A DNA stretch of 64,000 nt. It comes from Pseudocercospora fijiensis CIRAD86. Taxonomy: Eukaryota > Ascomycota > Dothideomycetes > Mycosphaerellales > Mycosphaerellaceae. The notes below the pieces were generated by a model, which was not told the DNA's origin, ran no database searches, and saw only the letters and a list, made by a program, of their open reading frames with translations. Shown piece by piece: positions 43,514 through 53,581 of this stretch. A program made the position numbers and the translations under genes. Every line of letters begins with the position of its first letter. The stretch's first letter is position 1. Where the stretch lies: assembly GCF_000340215.1 (NCBI RefSeq), contig NW_006921541.1, forward strand, positions 933,378 to 997,377. The letters run 5' to 3'.

Positions 43514-46333
43514 ATAGCTAAATCTCTATCCTACGACGAGTTTCTCGATAAAGTTATCGCCGGCGGCGGTAACGGCGCGGCGGCGGCGGCGGCGGCGGCG
43601 GTAGTAGTAGTTAAGTCGTAGGAAGAGGTAGAAATAGCGGTAGAAGGCGCGCTCTCGGCGGTAGTTATTAAGTCGTAGGAAGAGGTAGAAATAGCGGTAG
43701 AAGGCGCGCTCTCGGCGGTAGTTATTAAGTCGTAGGAAACACGTATTCGAGGTCGCAGTCGCTTACTAAACGTACCTCGAGAACGTATATCGCTTCCTAA
43801 CTATCGATTAGTGTTACTACGCCCTTAGAAGTACCTATTCTTACTAAAGGAGCGCTCTCGTAGTCTAATACCGCGCGAGTCGCAGTTTCCGTCTTATCGA
43901 GCCCTCGAGTCGTACGTCTATACCTTCGGAAAGGCGACTAGATACGAGTTCAAGCAGTATAAGCCGTAGAAGAACAAGAATAGTATTAAATATCGCTACC
44001 GCTAGGTATATAGTTACTTCGGCTTACTAGATAAGCGTACCTAGAAGGAAGTAATAAAGCGGAAGTCAACCTCGAAGAAGATAGGTTATAAATTCTACTT
44101 CTACGCTATTGCTATCGACCCGAGCTAGCCTAAAGGTTAATAGGTTATCCGGCATTCTACTAAAGAAGATTACTGCTTCTATAACTATAAGAAGGACGAT
44201 ATCGTCGCTCTTACTACGTATAGGCGCCGCTCGAGATCCGCGGAGTTCCTTAAACAACTAGAGCGCTTATAGCAGTCTCGTATACTAACCTCGAAGATTA
44301 TAGCCTACTTCCGCGGCTATAGTATTATTCTTAAGCCGAAGGACGTACGGAATGTCGTATAGGCTCGCAATATAGACGCTCGATAATAGATAAACTAGGC
44401 TTAGCGGATAGTTAGGTTATTAGACGAGAATAGCATATTCTACGACATTTACGAGAACCCCGAGAACGGTGCTATTCGAAGTATAGTTGCGCTCTACCCT
44501 AAGTCCCTCGAGGCCTTTAAGAATACGCTATATACCCTTATTATTAACACGACGTATTCAACTAATATCTATAACCTCGAGCTTCTAGATATTGTCGCTG
44601 CTAGACCGATAAATAACACTATTAAGCTCGGCGTTAGACTCATTCGACCGAAGCCTAATTAAGCCGATTTTACTACTTTGTTATAGTTACTGCGGAAGGG
44701 TCTTAAACAGGCTAGTTGTCCGCTACCTCTCGTTATTGCTACTAATCGAGAAGTCGCCTTAATGCTAGCGATTAAGGAGGTCTATCTAGGCTTATTAAAT
44801 ATCGTCTGCGACTAGCATCTATAGCAAGATATATTAACTCGTGTCCGCAAGGAGCGTAGCGAATTTGGTTAGGTAAAGGGCACCGACGGCTCTTAGACTA
44901 ACAGTCCTCAAACTAGCAAGTTTCTACGGTTGTTCGCTTATACTATCTATAGTTAAACTAAAGCCGAGTTTAACGAGAACGCTCGGAAACTAGACAACGT
45001 CTATCCTATATTTAAGGCCTATCTTAACAACAACTAGTAGTGCTATAAGACTTATATTATCGACTACTAGACTAACGAAGTTCTATACTTTAGCTACAAA
45101 ACAACCTCGCGAGTTGAAGCTACGTATAGACGTATCAAAGTCTAGCTTAACTATAGTAGCCGCTACGATATCTTTACCTTATTTAAGAGCCTTCTTAACT
45201 AGTAGAATGAAGGGTATAATCGCCGTCGTATCCGCCTTGCTAAGAACCTAAAGAGGTATAATAAAGCACTTACTAGACTATTTTAGGCGAGCGTTTCTCG
45301 AGTTGTAAGCGATTACTGCCTTCTCGAGGTTAAGGATCTATACTAACGTACTAACGACCTTCTACGGACTACAACTAACGACAACGGCAACGAGATTAAG
45401 CACTCGGCGTACTCGTACCCCTACTTACAATGCCGCTGTAACGACTACCTTCGTAAGACGTATAGTTATCCTTATAAACACGATATTATAAAGCTTCTCG
45501 AAACAGGTAGAAGCCGCGCTATACTATTACCGAGCTACTTCTATAAGCACTAGTTAATTAACTTCCGTAGAACGTACAATCTACGAGAACCGGAAGTAAT
45601 CTGTAGCAACCGCAAACCTCTTACTAGCGGAGCGACATTATATACTATAAAGCGTGTAGTAACGGCTCGAGAATTGGACGACTTGAATAAGGTTATAGTA
45701 ACTAAGAAGCGGAAGACTCTAGCGGCTAGAACAGTCGACTTTACCTTAGAACTAGGCGTGTCTCTTATACAACTTCGTACTACGGTTACTGACTATTATA
45801 AGTACGTAAAGAGCCAATGCCGCACTTAATAATACCCTTGCTAGAAGGCTAATCGACCGTATAGCTCCGCTTGCTATCTAGCCGGCTTTAAGTGTTATAA
45901 TCTACGAGTTAAGCCTTTATTATTACTTCTAGTCGCTCCGGAGCTACCTTCTAAGCTAGATCTACTTCGCCGAGAGATTGAAGACCTACGAGTACGTAAG
46001 AATTAACGTCTATAGGCGGAAGAAGAGCGAGCGAGGCAACAAGCTAACAGTAGCCGCTAGCAGGCGGCATTATATAAGCAAAAACAACGATAGGCTGCTT
46101 AGCAACAACACTAGCACTAACAATAATAGTCGCTTGTGTAGCTGATAGGGCGGCTACTTTATTGCTAGGTGCTGTAGCAACAGCACTATCAGTTTACTTA
46201 GTAGTAGTATTATATACAGCAGCAGGCTAGTTAGCAACTAAGAGACTAATATAAGCTAGCATATATAGCTTCGCGTAGTTATAAGGCGGCAGGTCGCAAT
46301 CCGCTTAGACCTAAGTAGATAGCTAATAACTAA
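43514..46333 (+). pseudogene. MULE transposase, RIP-inactivated
   Basis: A frame of 940 codons without indel runs from a likely ATA-for-ATG (43514, followed by AKSLSYDEF) to TAA at 46331-46333. After an Ala run and two 19-residue repeats comes a FAR1-like N-terminal domain, then the MULE domain with TNIYNLELLDIVAARP near 44565 and VIATNREVALMLAI near 44730 (the Asp is now Asn, as RIP would give), and CDQHL near 44808. A SWIM-type zinc finger reads C-R-C-N near 45432 and then YPYKH (YPCKH before RIP) near 45469. The C-terminus is a Glu/Arg coiled coil followed by poly-Gln (46000-46240). It belongs to the MULE/FAR1 transposase family. It is far better preserved in frame than its neighbours. Confidence 0.9.
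43575..43735 (+). repeat. GCG trinucleotide run and 57-bp coding tandem repeat in the MULE
   Basis: A GCG/GGC run encodes about nine Ala. It is followed by a 57-bp unit starting TAAGTCGTAGGAAGAGG at 43612, 43669 and (partial) 43726. The two full units are identical as read, so the expansion happened after RIP or was homogenised. Confidence 0.92.
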
Positions 46334-46493
46334 CAACACCTTAAATTTTGCTATACTACTAATTTGCTAACAAACTTTAGCTTCATAGCTGCTAGCAGCA
46401 GTATAGTAGTAGTTGCCCGGTCGGAGGGGCTGCAGCGACGCGATTATCCGCTTCTATACGCGATTTTATATAGAACAGCCGATCTCGTAATCT

Positions 46494-46545
46494 CGGGTTA
46501 TGCTAGGGCTCGGGCGGGTAGCTAGGGCTCGGTTTAGTCTCGAGG
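46494..46545 (-). repeat. MULE right terminal inverted repeat (52 bp)
   Basis: Exact reverse complement of 43263-43314, followed by AAGAGATAC at 46546-46554. Confidence 0.95.
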
Positions 46546-46554
46546 AAGAGATAC

Positions 46555-46880
46555 TAGCTAGGTTCTTTCGCGTATCTTAGCGTCGAGATTAGGCGTACGC
46601 TAAATCTATCGATACCGGCTATCCGCCGGATAGTAAAATAGCGACTCCCGTACGCCGAGCCCTCGTCGCAATCTTTATTTGCCTATACTACGCTAATACT
46701 ACTAAACCGTTTAAAGAAACTCTTCCTTAACAAATAAATAATACATTCGATTATATACCGGCGAGAATGCACCCTCTTATAGTTAATAGAGGACAGGAGA
46801 CGCAGTATTAGACAGAATTTTAGTAAAAGGTATTAGGTACTAGAGTCGCTATTTTACTATCTATACCTTGCCGGCTTGTC
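46555..46880 (+). pseudogene. Unknown ORF interrupted by the MULE, downstream part
   Basis: Continues the frame of 42400-43262 after removal of the MULE: LARFFRVS, then DTGYPPDSKIATPVRRALVA near 46610-46670 and LPCRLV-like sequence before a TAA near 46880. Family not recognised. Confidence 0.4.
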
Positions 46881-49249
46881 TAAAGCGTGTTATTATAGGC
46901 GAAGGGAACTTTAATATATAAGGAAATAAGCGTAAGAGATAGCCGAGGATGCCTTATTTAAAAGACTATAGCTATATAGAAATCGAGGTCTACCTAGACG
47001 ATATAACCCTATAATAATCTAAGAAGCTCGACAATTAGAAGAAGATATATAGTAGCAAGCGAGCGGATTATAGAAGAAATAAGAGAGTAAAGCTAGCAAT
47101 AGTCCGCTATTAATATTTAAAGAAACTAGCGTTAGTCTATATAGAATAAAGAACGCGAGAGTAGCAGCTAAGACTCTTTTTCTTTACTAGTCTATAGGGA
47201 TGTAAGAACTACACAGTCGCTTTAACAATAGCTAGAAGTCTACTACTAAGTTTGGCTTTTAGTTTCCTAAGACACTATAAAGCCGCTTAGGTCTGCCTCC
47301 TTCTACTAGTAGTAAACGATATTAGAGACGAGAATTCGTAGCTTACTAACTATAGTTAATAACTAAGGAAAGGAACTAAAGAAGTACATTACCCCTTAGT
47401 ATATAACTATCGAAACACTAATAGGCCAAATATTTATACTAGTAACTTACTCCGCTTCCCTTTACTATATCGCTATAGAATAGTAATACTACTAAGTATA
47501 CCTATACTTTCTTAAAACAAACCTTATATACTATCTTTATATCTTATTAAAATACGCTAATTATCGCTAAAAATATTCGTAAGATATAGCTCTTACTCCG
47601 CTATACTATCCGGTTATATATCGCGTCTAGAAACTTAAAAGTATAAAGACGATAGAGTAATAGAATCGCTTTCTTACTCTATTAACTTTATCTTTACTTT
47701 GTTAGATATATATCGCTATTGTTAGATATATATCGGTTTTTCTAGATCGTTGTTGTATCTATAGAATTTATATAGCTACAATTTTAAGTTTATTCAATTT
47801 TTCCTATATGTATATATATATAGCTATACTAGTCCTAGCTCTCAACACACATTACTATAGCATCTAGTACTATCTTAAGAAGATAGCAGACAGTCTGATT
47901 TTAGTATATAGCTACTAAAAGTATCTAGTAAATTTGTTTAGTTGAAAAAAATAAAAATAGATTACTCTATTAGTATAGGGAGGAATGGCTAGTAATATTG
48001 GTTTGTGCTATAAGTAGACTATAAGTATCTAAAAATAGATTTATATTGCTGTTTTTAGAGAGTAGGCCCTGTAAATTTTAAAATTCTTTCTATAAAGACA
48101 TGTTTTGTATCCTTATTGTTTGCTACTTACTACTAGCTTAACTATATAATCATCTATTTTTAGAGAATATAACTAGTTAATTGTGTTTGAGCATAATAGT
48201 CCTATTAATAACCCTAGTATAGTAGAGAATGCAACAGATTCTGTTTTGTGTTATACTAAAGCATTTCTTAGATATTTTAGTAGTCTGCTTACAAATCTAA
48301 GTTACTAACGCTTAGAATTAAGCGAATATAGGCTATACTCGACGAAACCTTAACGTTTTTTAAATTTGAATAACTTTAGACTTACTAAACCTAAGATTCT
48401 ACGTATAGCCGTACTAGCCGCTATTTGTAGCTATAGTTTGCTAGCTAGTTGTTAATACCTAAAGCTAATACTTAGACCTAGATCCTAGATGCCTTACAAA
48501 GCAGTAGTAAATATACAAAGGCTATAGACAAGCTATTAGCTAATTAGTAGGGTGTGTTATACTTATATAATATATTAACAAACATCCCTTTTCTACTATA
48601 TTTTATTAGTTATTCTATTAATAGAAAAACTTAATAAGAAAGCAATAAAGGCAATAAAGTCGATAGAGTTAATAAAGTCGGTTCTATCGACCTTATCGAC
48701 GTTATACTTTTCTAGACGCGTATAGATATAATTAGTAGTCTATACTAAAACCTCTATCTAATAGGGTTAGGTCTATACTATTTTAGCCTCCTCCTATCTT
48801 ATATATATTAAAGTTTTTTATTACTAGTCTACTCCTAACTAGGATAAGTAGCCTTACTCTATATATCTAAGGAGAAAAGCTAGTAGTATAAATACTCCTC
48901 TTTTGCTAAGTAGTATCCTCTATAGGGCTTAGTTCCTACTTGTATTACTTTATATAATATTAGTTACCCTAACCTGCTCCTCTTACTAGGTAGGTTTTAG
49001 CCTTCTCTCTCCTCGGCCCCCTCCTTACCTCCCCTCTCTTTATCCTAATACTATACTAGCATCTCTCCCTTTACTAGTAAGAACTAGTTAAGTACCCCTT
49101 CCTATATTAGCTACCTTACTATTACTAAGAGACCTTTCTCTATAGTAGTAAGAGCATTCTAGTTACTTGTTCCTACCTTTCTATATATCTCCTACCTACC
49201 CTTTCTTAAGGGGTAGAAGATAGCAATATATTTTAGTAACTAGGTTCTC
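46881..49249. other. AT-rich stretch without recognised genes
   Basis: About 2.4 kb. It contains a short tandem repeat TGTTAGATATATATCG twice (about 47700-47735). A segment at about 47820-48300 keeps many CpA and lacks CpG, and a small inverted repeat GTCGATAGAG / TTCTATCGAC lies near 48659-48690. From about 48760 the plus strand becomes pyrimidine-rich and CpG-poor, a composition that resumes at 52515. Confidence 0.5.
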
Positions 49250-49252
49250 TTA
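49250..49252. repeat. Harbinger target site duplication, left copy (TTA)
   Basis: TTA directly outside the left terminal repeat, matched at 52512-52514. A 3-bp TTA/TAA duplication is typical of PIF/Harbinger. Confidence 0.85.
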
Positions 49253-49599
49253 GGTCCCGTTCTGTTGTCCGAATATCGTATTATAGATTATGTTATTATA
49301 GCGCCGTACTTTCGTGTCTAGTGTCTACAATATATCGTATTAGACTCGGCGCTCTTATCGTACGATATATTAAGCCTGTTCTGTATCTATTATCTCGTGT
49401 TATAAGGCCGGTTATATAAGCCTCTACGGAGCCTAGCTTAGAGGCTAGAATATAGCGATTAAAGGCTTTTCGAGTATTGTTGCTATCTCTATAGTATAGT
49501 ATATAGCTATAGACCTATCTAATCTCTTAATCGAAGATAATAGCCTTCTTAATAACGCTCTCTTCTAGCGCGAGTTAGCGCAATTCTAGGCTAACTCTA

Positions 49600-50906
49600 T
49601 ACCGTTTAACGCTTAGTAATAGCCTTCTAGTCTAGTAGGATTATCGTCTCCTATAGCAACTAATATATCGTTACCTCTCCCTCGAGTCGGCTCTCGAATA
49701 GGTACGCCGTAGGGTAAACCTATATCGCTAGGCGCGGCTTTACCTATATCGACTGTCTCGTTTAATAGCGTAGGTCGAAGAAGTAGTAGATTAGCGACTC
49801 CGGATCCGAATAGCAATACTCTCGTATAGACGGAACCGATAATAATAGCGCTTCTTAACTCGCTTATTTAGAGTTTAGCTAACTCGTAGAGGGACCTCGA
49901 GGGCGGCTTTAAGCTAGCGGCTATAACGCGTACGGTAGATAAGGTATTAAAGGTATCGCCTAAAGATCGGAAAGTAAAGGTTAGCAAAGAGAAGATAATA
50001 ACTAAGAAGAACGCTTTATAGGCGGATTAGAAGGCGTAGAAGTCGATCTGCGAGATATCCGGATAGGAAGAAGATAAAGCGACTAGCCTTCTAATTACTA
50101 CGCCTGCTACTATAGAAGCGTTCTATACTGCACCTGCTTACGCTAGGAAGTATAGCAAGTTTAGATATAAACCGCTATAGTATAGGAAGCAGTTAGAAGA
50201 CCTATTTAAAGAGACTACTACTATAGGTAAGTACGTACGCGGCTTAGCTACTTTCGAAAGTCGTTAGGATATCGATCCGGCTATAGAAGGCGCGCTTAAC
50301 TTATCGTTAAGAAAGCGTACTGCTATTAATCTAGCGCGTAAAGAGAAAGAAAAGAAGCGGAAGACCTTATAGGCGTAAATAAGCGAGTCTATAGACGGTA
50401 TTATTAGTGTTCTTAATAAGACAAACGAGCTGTTAGCGGTATAGCCTACGGATATATAAGAGCGACTCGGATTGCTATTAGTAACGAAGGCCTTTATAGA
50501 ACGATAGCCGAAGATGCGAGAGCGTAGAGCGGCGGCAAGGAAGTTAATTAACCGTAGCGAAGTGTGGTTATTCCTTAGTAGTACGAGAGATAAATAGATA
50601 GAGTAGATTAAAGAGATAATCGTAAAGATATTTAGACGAGATAATAACCTCGAGGAGGTTAAAGCTATAGCGGAGTAGTAGGATCGTAGAACAGAGGAGA
50701 TTATAGTATAGAAACTACGTTAAACTCGCTTTAAATCCTCCTTTAAACTACCCTCTCGCTCTACCTAAGCTTCTAACTCCTCTTCGAGATTATACTAAAA
50801 CGCTAAGAAATATAACGTATAGAATTTCGAGGTAAGCGACGGCAACGATTAATATACTCGAGAGAGCGACTAATCGGGTAGAAGGAGGATAATTAGAGAC
50901 TTAGCC
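49600..50906 (+). pseudogene. Harbinger accessory protein (ORF1), RIP-inactivated
   Basis: A plus-strand frame with only RIP-type stops is Ser/Pro-rich at first (LPLPRVGSRIGTP near 49675), then Lys/Glu-rich with LRKRTAINLARKEKEKKRK near 50305-50370, and ends RDLA then TAG near 50904. In PIF/Harbinger the second gene often encodes a Myb/SANT-like DNA-binding partner; I cannot see a clear SANT fold here, so only the position supports that role. It converges on the transposase, with a small overlap at the ends. The start is uncertain. Confidence 0.6.
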
Positions 50907-52234
50907 TAACAAAACTACTAATAAATCTATATATTCCTCCTCCGCCTACTCTATTACTCGCTCTCGTAGTTACTCTCGCCCTCGACCTCGATATACCTAC
51001 GATATTTCAAGAATATATCTTCCGCTATATTGTCTCTAAACGTTTCTATCTTATTCTTCTAGCGATTAACGTCGTATCTATTAATACTCTCGCTACGCCC
51101 TTCGAAATAGTTTGTCCTATCTCTCTCCGGCGTAGGAGCCCTTAGCTATTAATCTAGACTACTACTCTTTGTAAGGAAGTTATAGAGTATAGTATAGACG
51201 TATACTAACTTAATCTATATATCAATCGAGAACTTAGGCGCCTACTAGAAGATTATAAACCGCCGCTTAAAGATACTAAACGTTCGCTTAATAATATTGC
51301 GAAGCGACGAGTATCGAAGGTTATATAACTCGTACTCGTTCTACGGCTTATCGAGAGCCTCGTATTACTTACGAAGGTAATAGCGTACGCTACGATATAG
51401 CACGAGTATTATATTAGTATACCTATAACCGGTATTAGCGAGATAATATTTCCCTTTAGGCGTACCGAAGCCGTATCTCTCTACCGTATCGTCGAATACT
51501 ATACTATCGTACGTAGAGCCCTCCTGTCTAGGCAATACGAATATAAAGAGCCTATCGAAGTTGACGATAGCGAGTATATTCTAGTAGATTTAGCCCTTAT
51601 AATCTCGATAGCGATGCTGTTCTTCTATACTAATAAAGGCCTTAATCTTCGTACTATTAAGAGCGCAGATATAGTCCTTAAAGAAGGGCTAATATTTAGG
51701 CCCTCTTGCCTTTATACCGCGCGAGTCCTCTACCCTCGTAGGCACTACTAATTTCCGGTATAGTAGCATTAACGCGTTTAGCACTTCGTAGATAATAGAC
51801 GATATCTTCGAAGGTATATAATAGAAGTCTTTAGCGAGGTTACGATAAGGCCTGCCCTTCGCTACGAGATTAAGAAACATTAAGAACTTCTATATAGCGC
51901 TAATGCTATAGCCGTCTTTAATGCTAGGCTCGTAGGCTTAAACTATATTATATAGGTCTAGGAATTAAGAAGGCGTAAACTAGTAATATCGATATATTCG
52001 TACCTCGTCGCTATCTAGTAAGTCGTATAGAAGGTCCTTACCCTTCGTCTTATCTATATAAACCGTCTTTATACCGCTCGGTATTGCTTCTACGTACTGC
52101 TTTACTAGCAGCGATATTATTACTACGAGAAGTATTACATTCCGCCTCGCTATCTTCTACGCTCGAGATACGACGTTAACCGCCGCTATATCTACCTCCT
52201 TACTACGCCTTACCTCTTCGCGGTCTTGCGGCAT
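50849..52234 (-). pseudogene. Harbinger DDE transposase, RIP-inactivated
   Basis: A surviving ATG (52234-52232, MPQDREEVRRSKEVD) opens 462 codons without an indel to TAA at 50851-50849. It matches the DDE_4 transposase family: FLNLVAKGRPYRNLA, then the first catalytic region now reading CALNSTKI, where ALDGT is expected, and YRDYKG. Next come YDSIVF, the second region ANTGY where ADAGY is expected, and a Glu in NEYELYN followed by RTFSIFKRRF. Both Asp to Asn changes fit TpG to TpA on the coding strand. The length is normal for the family. A 63-residue open stretch at 51880-51689 is the longest uninterrupted part. Confidence 0.92.
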
Positions 52235-52514
52235 ACTAGCGCTCTTAATAGGGCTAAACAGAAGACAATATTATATATAGTAGGAAGGCCGTACGCTAGA
52301 GTGCGAGATCTAGTCGATATCGTACGCTATACTAGATAAAGGCATAGAAGCGAGGGTTTAATAAGTATCTACTCTGCCTAGTATAAGAGACGATATCTAT
52401 AACGATTATAGAGCTACGATATAGACAAGAATAGAACAGTAGCGATATGTGGTGTTAAGAGCCTATATTATAATAAAGTAGGCTACGATATCCGGATAAT
52501 AGAACGGGACCTTA

Positions 52515-53201
52515 GGCTAGCTATACTAGTATTCTAGGGTAATCCCTAGGACTCTCCTCTCTATAGGGCACTACCCTAGGCTAATATACTCTGTCCTAAT
52601 TTGTATAACTTCTAAGGTAACTAGTCTTAGGTATTCTAAGTAGAGATAGATTCCTCTCTCCTAGTGCCCTATCTACTAGACTACTAGTCTACTCTAACCC
52701 TATTATAGGGCCTCTCTTCTTATCCTCTCCTTTTCCTATCTTTCTATCTAAGTATTTATACTCTACTATATCTTTCCTAAGTAGAGTAGGGCTACTCTTC
52801 CCTATATTCCTGCCTCTTAGCTAACTAACTTAGCAACCTATTCTTAGGTAGTAGCTCTTCTTTTTAGGTTCTGTCCCCTAGAGCCCCTAATCCTATTCTC
52901 TATTTCTCTATACTTTTTCCTTATATACTATTATATAGGGAGATTATCCCTCTTTACTACTAAGAGCCTTACTATATCTTAGGCTTAGAGTTTAAGGGAG
53001 TTAGGGGGGTAATTAGCTTTCTTCTAGAGGATAGCTTTAGGTATACTCTTATAGGCTCTTAGGATATATCTTAGCCTAGTGTTTTATACTTTCTTAGGGG
53101 GCTTCTAAAGGTGCTTCTAGTATCCCTAGATCCCTTCTAGTACTACCTAGGTTTAGTAACTATATATTAGGGCTAGTCTAACTATTATACTATATAGGTG
53201 C
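52515..53201 (-). other. CpG-poor, pyrimidine-rich sequence with one long minus-strand frame
   Basis: Continues the composition of 48760-49249 on the other side of the Harbinger. On the minus strand one frame of about 220 codons is interrupted only by TAG/TAA and is Gln/Arg/Lys/Glu-rich (for example RQKDRKRRGQEERPYNRVRV). No family is recognised; a gag-like or nuclear protein is possible. The last five bases (53197-53201, GGTGC) should be the target duplication of Element 2B, whose other end is outside the window. Confidence 0.4.
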
Positions 53202-53389
53202 TGCTAGGCACACGGTTACAGTACGAAGGTATCGTAACGGTTATACGGTACAAAAGTTAATAGATTCTTTAAGGTGCCGCGAGGTAAGCTATCTATATAA
53301 TAGTCCTACTATTAGTAGTAATAGCGACCGCAGCGGTCGATAGTAACCGCTGCCTACTATCGTATATGCAATAGTGTTATATCGTAACA
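53202..53389 (-). repeat. Element 2B right LTR (188 bp, minus orientation)
   Basis: Reverse complement of the copy A LTRs with equal length. It preserves the original TG...CA ends (TGTTACG and CCTAGCA), which confirms the boundaries inferred for copy A. The polypurine tract is at 53391-53401. Confidence 0.93.
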
Positions 53390-53581
53390 GCCTCCCTCCC
53401 TATAAAAAAGGTCGGCACTGTCTATAGTGTCCTAAAACAAAGGTCCTTAGTAGGCCGCACCGTAGGAAGGTTTAAGGCAAAAGAGCGTAATAGCGTCGCA
53501 CAAAGGCTAAGCCTAAACAGTATGCTAGAACGGTAATACTAGGTACAGAATCGTGTCTCTCTAGTAATAACTGCGTCGGTC

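Larger units (their letters stand above)
43263..46545 (+). mobile_element. Mutator-like DNA transposon (MULE), complete, 3.28 kb
   Basis: It has perfect 52-bp terminal inverted repeats (43263-43314 and 46494-46545), the 9-bp duplication AAGAGATAC on both sides, and one transposase ORF between them. All structural parts are present; the coding sequence carries RIP stops. Confidence 0.95.
49253..52511. mobile_element. PIF/Harbinger DNA transposon, complete, 3.26 kb
   Basis: The terminal inverted repeats begin GGTCCCGTTCTGTTGTCC on the left and, read inward from the right, GGTCCCGTTCTATTATCC. They agree over about 28 bp with only RIP-type differences. TTA flanks both sides. Two ORFs converge inside: a coiled-coil accessory protein on the plus strand and the DDE transposase on the minus strand, the two-gene layout usual in this superfamily. 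Confidence 0.92.

Noticed and set aside
44066..44257. 63-residue minus-strand frame
   Set aside because: Antisense to the FAR1-like part of the MULE transposase.
49613..49816. 67-residue minus-strand frame
   Set aside because: Antisense to the Harbinger accessory ORF, whose plus frame continues for over 400 codons.
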